The notes under the pieces were generated by a model. It was not told the DNA's origin. It was given only the letters and a program-made list of their open reading frames with translations, and did not search any database. From Gorsachius magnificus (Eukaryota; Chordata; Aves; Pelecaniformes; Ardeidae): 64,000 nt of DNA. The DNA is taken from contig CM067095.1 in assembly GCA_034008185.1 (NCBI GenBank), positions 7,362,610 through 7,426,609 on the forward strand, read 5' to 3'. Position numbers and translations under genes: made by a program. This document shows, in pieces, positions 40,099-52,200 of this stretch; the first letter of the stretch is position 1; every line of letters begins with the position of its first letter.

Positions 40099-40572
40099 AT
40101 GTCTTTTATCCTTCTGCAAATGAGGAATGATTCTCTGCTTGTATATTGTGCTGAAATGTGTATCTATATTTGCAGGAAAGTACCTGCAGAAAAAAATTAT
40201 CAGGCCAAAAAGATAATTCTCTGCCCTGGGCTATGTGAGAGCTCCTGTGCTCCTGAGACTGTCCAGTGCCACCACCTGGTAACACCACCCATTCGTGTCT
40301 CATGTAAAGGGGTGAAGAGCCTGGCTCTTAATGATCTGAAGTACAACACTGAGCAGCTTGCAGTGCTTGAGAGCAGATCACACTGTACCCAAACATTGTG
40401 CTCCAACCCCAACTGCCCTGCTTTTAGCAGTTACAAGAGTCAAAGACAGCAAGTACTTCAACTCCTGTTGTTGATAACAGTCTTGATTGCTCACGCCTGC
40501 CTGGAGAAGGGTCTCAAGCCCAAATGTCAGGAAGTGTGGGAGCTGCTTGCTCTTTGCCCCAATAATAAATAG
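40099..40572 (+). other. Orphan cysteine-rich 157-codon open frame, doubtful
   Basis: The frame opens MSFILLQMRNDSLLVYCAEM and has 14 cysteines in 157 residues. Near residues 121-137 there is a Leu/Ile/Val-rich run (LQLLLLITVLIAHACL). There is no clear signal peptide or known cysteine spacing. AATAAA at 40564-40569 overlaps the last codons. I do not recognise the family. Minus-strand ORFs of 65 and 70 codons overlap it. The expected number of frames this long by chance in the window is not negligible, so I would not call it a gene without transcript evidence. Confidence 0.1.
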
Positions 40573-41551
40573 ATTTCAGATTGTTCTGTTAACATTTGGC
40601 TGTTTGCAGAGTTCTGCTTTTATTCTAAAGGTTTTTGTGGGACTGAGAGGGACCTTCACTTGACTTTTTAACTCTAGGCTGCATCTCAGTATACTTGTGT
40701 TTTGGAGTGTAACATACAGTCTTTAGTGCTTTTCCCCCTTTTGTTTAGAATAGAAATGAAAAGCAGGGAACCGTTGAATGAGTTGGAGAAACTGCACTGT
40801 GACTCTGGTACTCTGTTTCCTGCAGACTGCTCAGGCCTTTTGCAGGGGCTTGGAAGAAAGAGAATAACCATGGTGTATTAGTATATTCCATTTGTGACTT
40901 TGAGCCACCTGGCTGGTTGGAGATATAGGTCATAGTCACCTACTGAAATTTGAGAATCATGCTCTTAGTTTGAAGCTAGGAGGGTTTGATCAGGTTTTAA
41001 TGCTAGAGGATTGATCAGTGATCAGTGTTCATTGATTGCATTGAGTTTATGGCAGTCTTTCTCCAAGTTTGACACTGTTTGGCTAAGGGTTAGGTCTCTC
41101 TTTCTTTCTCTCTGCTTGAGTCAGATTTTTAAATGTTGACAATAATCCTGAAATTTTATGTAAATTGAAATCTAGCCTGAGTGGGTAAATAGATGTCTTC
41201 CTTTACAGTGTCTGTCAACTAATACGAGCTGTCAACAATTCTGTTTCCTTTTAATAAAACATCTGAAATTTAGCTTCTCTGGCACTATCAAAAATTTAAC
41301 TGAAACCCATCCATTGCTTGAAGCCTATTACGAGATTAAGGTACTGAATTAATCTAAATGTGCTAATGCAGCTACTTTATCCTTTCTAGATCTTTGATAA
41401 TGTCACACATGGGTGCCATAGCCTTCAGAAATGCCAGTGCTGTCAGAGGGAAGGTCCTTAAGAGTGGTCAGGACAGGAAAGGCAAGCCATTAGCTGTCAT
41501 TTGTGACTACAGAGGAAGCTTTTGCAAGCACCAGTTACCTTTGGGTTTTCC

Positions 41552-41610
41552 TAAAAAAAGAAACACACACACACTCCCCCCCAAAAAAACCCCAACCAAA
41601 CAAACACTGC
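41552..41610. repeat. A/C-rich low-complexity tract
   Basis: The tract holds an A-run, a short (CA)n, a run of C and then A/C mixtures such as AAAACCCCAACCAAACAAAC. It explains part of a spurious 116-codon ORF on the plus strand. Confidence 0.85.
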
Positions 41611-41843
41611 CTGCTGCTTTCAAGGTTCTTCCACATTTAAATTTCCTGTGTTTGGAAATGTTCACATCCACTTCAACAGCTGAAGTCTGTGTGCATGCCT
41701 TGGCAGCACGGTCCTGGCTGTGGCAAGGGTGGCCATGCAGATGAGCAGGCGCCCAGTACCTGCTGAGCTGGGCTTGCCACAGAGAGCAAGGGTAGTGTGG
41801 AGTGAAGTGCTGCTTCATGGAAAGCAAGAGACCTGTCTTTCTC

Positions 41844-41975
41844 AAGACCTGGGCTCAAATCTAAGCTCTACTCTTTTGAGAGTGTGACCCTGAGTGAGGT
41901 GGATTTTCCAAGTTCCTCAGCTATTAGGCGAGACTGTATTTTACAAGACTGTTATGAGGATGAAACTCATAAATT
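41844..41975 (+). mobile_element. MIR-like SINE relic
   Basis: GACCTGGGCTCAAATCTAAG, then GTGTGACCCTGAGTGAG, AGTTCCTCAGCTATTAGG and ACAAGACTGTTATGAGGATG match successive MIR segments (gacctgggttcaaatc, gtgtgaccttgggcaag, cctcagtttcctc, caggactgttgtgagg). This is the clearest MIR match in the window. Confidence 0.65.
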
Positions 41976-42149
41976 TGACTCAAATATGTACGCTAGTATA
42001 AAGGTTTCGCTCTTTCTTCTATTTCCTACCTGACTTGCAGTGGTGATTTTAGGGGAAATTAAGGGATCTATTAAACTGTGGATGAACTACCAATAACAAT
42101 ATTATTTCCGCAGAGACATTCTTAATGTCCTTCTGTAACTATTCTGATT

Positions 42150-42290
42150 ATTATTACAGTTGTCTTTACTATTGTATTACAATAGCACAGCAAGGCGCTA
42201 AGCAGAAATCAGGATTTGGAGTACGCTGTGCACGTAGTAGATAAACAGAGTAAACATTTGATGCTCTAGCAAAAAATGCAGACATGCATT
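42150..42290 (+). repeat. Ancient amniote interspersed repeat relic
   Basis: ACTATTGTATTACAATAGCA, then AAGGCGCTAAGCAGAAATCA, GGATTTGGAG and TACGCTGTGCACG echo an old dispersed repeat common in reptiles and birds, whose pattern is a 'tattgtattacaatagcac', then a gene-neutral spacer, then 'gcgctgtacaaacac'. I do not recall a secure family name. It lies about 180 bases after the MIR-like relic. Confidence 0.4.
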
Positions 42291-45200
42291 TTAAAACTAG
42301 GTGCTAGAGAGGGGTAAAATTAATACATGTAAGAGAAGGAGACCAATGGTAATGGAATAATAGTAATTAGCAGACATCATTAAATGTGGGAGTTTGGTTC
42401 AATTCCTACTTTTTTTTAGATTATTTTTGCACGGTCATGTTTCATGAGAGATTAAACGTGATCTGTGGATGAATTGCCCTCACTGGGATCACAAGACTTG
42501 CAGTGTGAGAGGGCAGGAGGGAAATTATTTTCCGTGAGGCATTTCAATTTAGGTTTTGTAACAATATTAGGTTAGGTACCCGTTTTTCCAAAGTTTTTAC
42601 AGCTTTTGGCTGCAAGGTTTTCACTTTTTGCTTCAAAATGTCCTGGACTGGGCAAGTATCCAGTGTATTTGTTTCATAACATCTTGCTTGAATAATGTGA
42701 CCAATGTGGGGTTTTTTTTCCAGATTGCCCTGGAAATAAAAAAGACTTACACTGTTTGACAAGTTCTGATTAGAGAAACACAGATATATGAAGGAAATCC
42801 TTGTACTATGACCATATGAGGGAGGGAGGGCTATATTCCTATGTTATTAGCAAAACACACTCAGGCATGAACTTCACTATTCTGTTTTGCAAGACAGAGG
42901 AAAGAATCTTACGAGAATGATCTTGTGGAGATATAACCCAGAGTCAATGATGTTCCTGGTGCGGTCAGTGATAAAGTCACTGTTTTATCATGCTTTGAAA
43001 TTACCTTGTGAGAGACAGAAAAGTATTATTGTTCTGGTTGTGGAAGGTTCCTTTATTCATAATCAAGGACAGCTCAGAGGTAGAGAAAAATGAAAGAATT
43101 GTGCTTTAAAAAATCACAAGGGTAGACAAGTCCTGCCACAAAACATTTTTTAGATGAATAGATGTGGCAGAAGATGCTATCAGTAGCATCATCTTCAATA
43201 GCCTTTTAACTGTTTTCACCCATTCAGAATGAAACCAGCCCGAACTCCCCTTCTGCTCTCTCAGGGTAATTACCACCGAGCATTTGGGCACTGTGATATC
43301 TATACTTACCTTCTCAGACCATGCATGTCTGAGATAAGTCAAGGCACTCTAACTTTGATAGAAAACATCTTTTCAATTTGAACAAACAAGGCAAATTGAA
43401 GGATTTTGCATCTGAATTTAAGCAAATATGGAATGGTACAGTTCATTGACAGAAAATCATCTTTGTGTCAGACTGATGCTGCTTGTTTGGTTCACTCTGT
43501 TCCACTCTGAGTCTAGTGAGAACAGAGAGGCAGGAGTGACCTTCTTAATACTATTTTCAGTCCTGCATTTAAACCATACCCTTCATATTTCTATTGGAAG
43601 CATTTCCTTTAAATAGTTCTCAGGACAGATTCATCAGAGTAACGATTTAAGGCTGATGGACTGCTGTGTAACTTGTGGGGGTTTTTTAAAAAAGTTAAGG
43701 CCCTGTTCCTTAAGCATAATTTTCTTCATGATAAAATGCAGTGTGAGGAAGAGGTTGCACTTCAGAGAATATAAACCTTGCTGAAAAACATTAGGTTTTT
43801 CACCTCAATATTTCCAGATTGCCCGGTAATGTCCCTAATGTATTCATTAGAGAGTGGATGGATCAGCATGGCACAGAACCAGAATAGGATTCACACCAGG
43901 AGACAGGAAAACATGATATTGAGATAGAGAAAGGAATTCTTTTCATATATGGAATAGAAATACTCTGAAGATACAGTATCAGTGCTTGCTTTCCACAAAT
44001 ACTTTTCTTTCTCTTCTTACATTTCCATTTGGAAATTGCATTTCTGTATGAAGGTCTTGTATATTTTTCTTTGTTGAAGTGAAATGGCATGGACTGGAAA
44101 CTGATGTCTTAAACAATAATGACTTGCTCTGGGCTCCTTGCTGGTGACCAGCGAACCACAAATATATACTGAGGTGAACAATAGGAACAAAAGATTATCA
44201 CATTATTTACTTGAATTCAGGGGCAAACTTTGATTGAAGGGGGTCTGTTTGTATGTTTGGTTCCCAGCACATTCGAGTGTTTGACCTCAATATAAAAAGT
44301 AATGAAAGTGTGGGGGTGGTTTACTCTAATGTTGGAATTTTTACCAGAAGCAAAGTTTGATACACATCTTTCTAGTTCATTGCATGTTTTATCAAATGAG
44401 GAGACAGACCCAATAAGTGACCAAATATTTTCTAGCTGGCACAATGTATATTCTATTGTAATATTCCATATTTTTTTTAAACTGTTCAGTATTTTGCAAT
44501 TAGTCACTTCCAACTGACTCACACAACTAAAAATGATGTGTGAATGACAAACTCTGAACATCTGTAACAAGATTTTAGCAAATGGTCTGAAAAATGGTAG
44601 TTACTGTGAAGTACTTAATAAATGTCAGTGTCTCATCCAGTTCCAGAATAAAACATGACACAAGTCCCGCTGAAGTGGTTGGAAGTCTTTCAAAAATTGA
44701 CTCCAGTAGGCTTCAAATTGGAGGGCTCATCAACTAAAATGGGCTGGTATTTAGTTATTTGTATTATTTGTACATATTATTAATAATTTCTATCTTTCAG
44801 AATGTCACAGATTATATTTATTCAGAATGTCTGTAGCCTTTCTATGGGCAAGGTCTTTAATCCCAAAATTTCTCATCCGTAAACGTCAGTCAAATTATGA
44901 CAGTCTTATGGCAACCTGTTTTTTTCTGCTTCACCTTCCTCTGTTTAACTGGAAGATAAGCAATATAAGGAAATCAAAAATAATGAAAATGCAAGATAAG
45001 AATTCTGGTCAAGCTTTAGGAGTAGTTTTTTTTTTAATTTTGGACATTGGGGGCATTCCTCAAATAAGATACAATAAACTCAGCATGCTCATGAGAATAT
45101 TATCAGAATTTCCATGCTATAGACCATCTGGAAATACAAATACTTCAGAGGAAGAAACACAGTAGATTTCAGGTGCCCTAGGTGTAGCTATTATTTATCA

Positions 45201-48200
45201 CACTCATGCATCTGATTCCAATTTTGTATAAATGCTCATATAAAAGTCATTGTTTTAAAATCTGTGTTGCTATACAGGAGTAGTATTGGACCATTCTTCC
45301 ATTTCTCTGACTATTAAGCCTGACCTATGATAGAAAAGCTTCTGTCATTCCACTGTAGTTTTCTAACTGACTACATAATTTTTGATATTAGCCCTAAAAA
45401 GCCTGTCTTGGTTCTCCTTTCTTCCCCTCTTCCCTCCCCCCCCAAATATTCTCTTCACTTTCTGTGATGATCTTAAATGATTACACCAAGAATATGCTGC
45501 TAATGCAGAAATGAGGTGGAAGCCAACAAGGTTTACATCTTTGTACATTCCAGTTCCTGAAAACAAATGGAGTAGGAGGGTATGTTAAATGACATTACTC
45601 AGCAGCCAAATTATTCCTGACTCACATATCAAATGCTCCTTCCTGAATACTTAATTGACCAATAAACTTCCCAATTAGAACACAAAAGCTAGATAGAGAG
45701 TGCTTCTGGCTAAGCAGGATGAGATGGGTACTGTAAGAGTACTGAATACACAGGTCCATCTAGCACCGAGATTAACACTTTAAGAGTAGACAGAGTGAAT
45801 TTTCAGATAAAATACTGGCTTTTAACCTCCGGGATAAATGCCCAGTTTCTGTCCATACTCCTACTAAACGTGAAATTAGCTTTATAATACCACTGCCAGG
45901 CTTCTCTGAATAATACTTGACATCTCGGAAGGTTTGTTGTCACCCAGCACAGTTTGAGCCACCTGCCCTTCCTACCCAAGGACTGATCTATCTGAAAAGT
46001 GTTGTATCAACTACCCACAGAGGGAGGGACCTTCCTAGGAGGGTGTTGGCATGTGTCCCCATCTAAGTCACTTTAACTCATGCTTTTGATGCCTATATTG
46101 CATGCTCAATCCATAAATTTCCTAGGCTGGGCTCTTTCCACTACTTTACAGCAGATGTTATAGGGGCAGCATCTGTGTGCTCAATGCACTGGCTTCTCCA
46201 GAGGCAAAAGAGCAGCACTGCTGGTATCTCATGCAAGGATATAATCAGGCCTGGCAACCTGAATGATCTCCTTGAAACAGGTATTCCCTCTTGGGTGCTG
46301 GATTCATTCATAAAATAAAGGGTAGTTCTGGCATGGCTTGAATTGGTGCTCATTCTGTTATAAATACTGCCCAGGCTGCCCTGCTGTGGTGTGCTGGTTA
46401 ATGTTTCTCTTTGGGTTCCTCCTAAAAGTCATTTCTTTTAAAAAGTCACAAATGTCTAAGTACTAGCAGCTTTCATAGGCATCCTGACATTTCAAAGCCA
46501 GGACTGATCTGGATTTGCATTTTGCAGCAAGGTTGCAGATAAAAAATTCTGACATTAGGGCCAAAATAGCTCAGATTTTCAAATCTATAAGTTTAAAGGT
46601 ATGAATGCATATTGATACACATATCTATGTGCATACAGAGTTCTCTAAGAATAGCAGACTTGCATCTGACTTAGAATTTGACTTATAGTTGGGAAACAGG
46701 GGTTCAGCTGAAATAGACAACTGAGGTTATATTAACTCAATAAAAAATGTAGGGTCTAACTCAAAAAATACAGCATTTTTTAACAGAAGTCAAGTGCTTT
46801 TCTCATTTGTCTGGCCAGCTTCTATCAAGTTCATTACTCTTTCTTGATTAAATCTTTTCTAATGATTTCTGCCTGAATGAGAAGCGGAGAAAGGATAGTC
46901 ACAAATCACTCCTTAGACAGACTCTGACAGCGATGTATATGACTCATTTATGTTTGGCTGGATGTAAGTCTAATTCTTCTTCTTAACTGTAAGGAAAAGG
47001 GTATCATCAGCAAGAAATATCCTAAGGGTGTAAATTCTAAGAAGGAAAATTTCTACCATGTTATAGCTGGCAGTAATTAGAAAATAAGAAAAAACGTTGC
47101 AAGTTTATCAGGAATAAATATAATATTGAAAAAAAGGGAACCAGTGTTATAATACTAAACATTTAAGTTATTACAGTTCATTTATCACATAGAATTTATT
47201 TATCTGGAGGAGAAGAAAAAGGCAACTTTTGCCGCTGGTGTATTTCTGTAATGGGGGTCTCTAAACAGTTTGGTCTGTGAGCTGGACCACTTGAAAATGA
47301 GTAATGGGCACCTTTTGGTCTGAGTGGCTTCAATAGAAAGAGTATCCTATTAAAGACTCATAGCTACACAAGCTTTTTGATGCAATCAAATCTTTCAGTG
47401 AAAGTTATAGGCAAGTTTTCATTTTATCCAAAGGATACTATTATGTTCTAGCCTCAACACTGGCATAGTGTTCATGCATGTACCTAACATTAAAAGTGCT
47501 TTGCTGAGCGTTATGTGTTCAGGGGCTACCAGACAGGGGTATGAGAAACTTCTTGCTGTAGGAACCAGAACTGTTTCTTATGCTGGAATAGGCGGCTCTT
47601 CATTTTGCATTACATTAGCAACTTAACTTCAGTTAAATTTAAACATGTTAGAAAATAGAGCCAGATGCTACTCTAGCCTGGATGGTGGAGTTGGGTTGCA
47701 TGTATCTGGTCCAGCATCACAGTATTTGAAGGATGCATGTTTCGCCAGGCAGCGATGGGAGAGAGAGAAGGGCCTCCTTAATTCCTCTAGTAAACCTGTG
47801 CTTACATAAAATTAAACGTGCTAGGTGCAGAAGAGCAGCTTCCCTCAGTTTGGCCTTCCAGATAGAAGGAAGGGAAAAATATTCTTTTCCCCCTCAACCA
47901 CTTTTTGTCTGTTATTGTTCTCTTTTATCTACTTTTCCTCATAAGGCTGATTGTAAATGTCGCCTTTTCTGACAGAAAACTGGGCTGCTCTGAGTGAGAT
48001 AACAAACACATGCTTTTTCCTCACAATTTCCTTATATAAAATAACATTTCTTATTCTATTTGCTTTGTTGCCAGCTCTTATCTGTAATTTGGATCAAAAA
48101 CCAGGACTGTCTTTTTCCAGGAACACTGAATAATATAATGGCTGGTAAATTGTGAGGATATTTTTCTTTTTTTTTTTTTCCCCTGAATTTTTTGATGTTT

Positions 48201-49121
48201 CGAAATAGATTTGGCAACTATTCATACTCTGTAGAAAAAGGAGAAACAAAAGCCTTTTATCCTCTTCATTTCTGACTGCTACGTCTGGTGGTTTTAGCAT
48301 GTTGTCTTTCCCTTCTTTACTAAGAATTAGAGCAGGCTTTTTTCAGTGGTACTAATGTGAGTCAAGGCTGGATCCGAAGCTTACTGCTGTTGGTACCAAA
48401 AATCTCTGTCATCTTCTGTTGGTGCTGAATACTGCTGGGAATCCTACTGTACAGCGAGGGATTTGGATCCTTGGATAGGATTCCTCACTTAAGGCTCTGC
48501 TTAAGAACAGCTTCCAAAAGAAGATGCTCAAATGTTCCTTCAAGGCTGATATTAGCAAGTTCTGAAAGGGACCACATGGAGAGCTGCTCTGTGCAAAGGG
48601 TGCTGAGAAAAAGGGCAGAAAAAAGAGGCCTCCAAATATTAAGCAGAAAAAACAGACTGTAAGATGGGTGTCTATATATTAAATATCTGTCCTCCACTTT
48701 TTAGAGAACTGCACCTCTGCTTTGCTCTCCAGAGTAAGTTTCTTCTTTGCTTTCCACTTTCCTTGTTTTCTCTTCCACAACAGTCTACAGGAGTATCTGT
48801 TAAGAAATCAGACTTGGGAATAGAACTAAATCCAGGGCCAGATGATTTAACTTCAGTCATGGACATTCAGGTTATCAATTCCCTGGTAATTCCCAAATTA
48901 AAAGCTTAATAGCATATTTTCAGTCCTGTTTGGAGAGAAATAAGACTAAGATAGTCTAATTGTTTTCATAGTTTTCCTTATAATTACACAAACTGAAACA
49001 TTACTTGGAGTGAGTCTTCTTGGACATGTTTTGTAAAGGGCTTACTAAGTAGTAGGATTATTTAATTCCTTTACTATGTTTTAGTAAAGAATTCTTTCTC
49101 CTCCCCCCCCAAATATCTTTC
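42291..49121. other. Intergenic, nothing recognised
   Basis: AT-rich unique DNA. A C-tract followed by AAATAT occurs at about 45437 and again at 49103. ORFs are 117 codons or less. The frame at 48664-48909 contains a 2A-like octapeptide, discussed as a finding. Confidence 0.5.
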
Positions 49122-49200
49122 TTTCAAATAATACTGCTTTATTTCAAATAATATTGCATATATTTCAAATAATATTGCATATATTTCAAATAACTTGCCA
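49122..49200. repeat. 20/21-bp AT-rich tandem repeat, about 3.8 copies
   Basis: Units begin at 49122, 49142, 49163 and 49184, each with TTTCAAATAA followed by TATTGCATATA or a close variant. The first unit is 20 bp and more diverged, the second and third are identical at 21 bp, and the fourth is partial. Confidence 0.92.
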
Positions 49201-52200
49201 GAGAAAAGTCTTTTTGCTATTCCTCTGGATTCCTGACACCTTTTCCATCTCTTATGGCAGTGTTAACATGCCTTTATACTACACACTCTTTTGGAAAATG
49301 ACCCCAAAAGTTTAAGAGTACATAGAACCACCAATACCATGGGTGTCTGGTTTTGATTTCTGGCCTTTAGACGCTTCAATTGTATAAAATTTGTGATTAA
49401 TAAAAATAGGTTATAGAGACACTTCCAGAAACTCTTCTTACTAATGACAGTGCCAGCACCAAGACCAGCAAGTAAACTCAGTGAGAGCCGTATTGCAAAA
49501 GAAAGCTTTTGCTGTTTGTTGCTCACTGCGTTTGCTTGCTGCCCTTCCACATCCATCCTACTTACCGGTGAGGAGACTCGCTATTACTTTGTGTTTATGC
49601 AGCCTTGTTTCTTGCTAGCCCCTGAACACCACTGTCATCAACACTATTATTTGTATTTATAATAATAATAATGAATAGCAAGTACACACTGTAAATACGG
49701 CACACAAAACTGCTCAAGAGAATGCTTTTCACAGATTAGGACACAGTTTACTGGTCTGTCATTAAATCTCCTGATATTTCCTCAATTGCTAAAGAGAAGT
49801 GAACGAATTTTTGATTGAGATGCGATTGGTTTTACTGCATTCATCAGCCAGGAGATCCATCAAGGCATTCCTGTCATGCTTATTATTATGGTTCCTTGGC
49901 TCCTAGAACAGTGCAACTTAACTTAATTCCTTATTGACTGGGACCCACAAAGGACTAATGTGAGAGAAGGAAAGTCACAGGCTCTGGTAGTGGTTGGAGG
50001 CAAATGAGTTGAGCCAGTGGCAGGAGGTGGGGTACTGCTGGCCTGGGGCAAGCTGCTAATTAAAAGATGCTTTTCTGGTAGCTTATGTTAGAGGAGTCCT
50101 GACATAACCTTCAGTAAGAAACCTCTTTATTTCTCTTGAATGCCAATTAATTTATTAATAAGAAGATCAATTTTAACTGCTGCTCTCAGTTTGGGTTGCC
50201 ATGGAGACAGCTGACCTGCCATTAGAGCAAGGCAGACTTGGGGAGCAGCCCCTGTGTTCTTGCTGGCGCCTAAGCATGTTCTAAGCTGTGCATATCTGAG
50301 GCGGGGTAAATCCAGATGTCATGAATCTCAGAATCAATGCTTTTCTCCTTCAGATAAATCCTTTTTTTGTTACACCCTTGCAGACTATGAGATAGCAGAG
50401 AGAGAAATTAAGTTGAAGAGCAGTGGCAAGAATCATGCAAGCAGAGCCTGCCTTGAGTCAAGGATGTAAAACAGGGCCTGGATGAGGCTACATTCTCACA
50501 GTACTCCGCTGGTTTTTGAACTATAAAGGGGGGAATAACCTTCATTATGGGAGTCTCTTCATCAGCCCTTGCCTGTGCCCGTTGCATGGTGCTGAGCGTA
50601 GCAGAGACCTGGCCCCAGAGATTGGCCTTTCTGTGCTCCTGCTTACAAAGGGCTTCAGAAACTTCTGGGGCAAAACATAATTTCTGCAATATTAATTAGA
50701 GAACCAGTTTTAATAAATTCAAACCAGCTACTTATACATTTGTGCCCTTGATCTATCTGTATGGGAAAAATACCTTTGATAGAAACTGGTGTCTTCAGAG
50801 CCCCAGCATCCATCCTATGCCAAATTCAGAACATAAAAGCAAGTAAGGCACCGAGAGGTGGTGTTCAGCCAGCAACTGCCTATCAAAATGCCAAGAAGGG
50901 AGTAGGGGGCCCAGAACCATCCTGAGTCTGAAAGCAGAGTGGGGGGTAAGGCCGTCAGCAGGGCTGCAGCCAGTTCTCAGCTGCTAGAGAAGTCAGCCGG
51001 AGAGGCCCTCCGGTGACACCAGCTGCCATAACTTAATTGACACCAATTCACAGCACTTCAGGGTCTACTTCACAGAGCCCTCTGGGCTCATGGAGAGGAT
51101 GTTTTTGGAAAGCTCGAGGCCAAGTATGGATTTCTGTAAATGAATGTTTACAAATAAGCTACTTACCACCTGGGCTTTATAGATAGCCACAGATTTCTCT
51201 TTCTGTAACACACAACCTCAGTCTCCACAGCCAGGCAGAGCAATGTCAGATATGCAAATGTTGAAGGGAAAAAGTAAAATGCAGGCATTTCAGAAATGAA
51301 CATTTACAGTATCTCATGTAAGTGCTGGCAAGACCAAGTAAGAAATGCCTGAGAAGTTAAGTAAACCAAAGAGGTTTTTATGGGAAGGGAAGTAACCAGC
51401 CTGAAAGAATGAAGAAAGGACCAAGACCTGTGGACCTATTTGATTACCATAAACAGAGACCAGCTGCCTCACACATCCTAGACAAATACAGTTTGATTTG
51501 TAATTAATTTCATTGTATAAAACCTGTAGGAAGAACAAGCAGAAGGTAGAAGTGGAGGTAGCATGACCTCTTCCTTATGCCAGTCTCAAAATTAATACTG
51601 CAAAAGCAGCAGTAACTGTAGACCATGCAGGAGATAAATGCCTATAGGTTATGACATCTGCTCTGGCTTCACTTGGATAGATAACGCCAGGTAAGTGAAA
51701 GAGAAGAGTCTGGGCAGTGACTACATAAGTGAATTAAAAAAAAAAAAAGTTCTTAAAGCACTATGGGACGCACCTAGTGATAGTGATGCGCTTTAAAAAG
51801 AATGTTATTGCCAAACAGATGAGATAACTGGAATTTGGGAGTTTTAAATATGTTTATTTTAAAATGTCATGAACTAAAAATATAATTCAAACTGAAAATG
51901 CAATAAGGATTAAAAAAATGTTTGCAACTAATGATCAGATTAGAGATTTAGGTTTCAAATGCCTCAGAACCAGGATGCTGTCCATTTGTGCAATTAAGAC
52001 AAGGGGCCATGGCTCTGCTCCAGCCCTTGTGCTCTGCAGAGACAAGCACAGTAATTAATGTAGCTATGAGGAACATGAAACATGTGAAACTGTTCAGCTT
52101 TTCTTTCTACAAAATTTCCTAGTTCTCAAAAAACTATCAAGCTCTACTAGGTCTTCAACAGCACTTGCTCTTGAAGGTTGCTTGAACGAGCATGGTTTGA

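Larger units (their letters stand above)
39681..41843. other. Intergenic with a cysteine-rich orphan ORF
   Basis: The stretch between the CR1 copy and a MIR-like relic. It holds the 157-codon ORF described separately and an A/C-rich tract. Confidence 0.5.
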
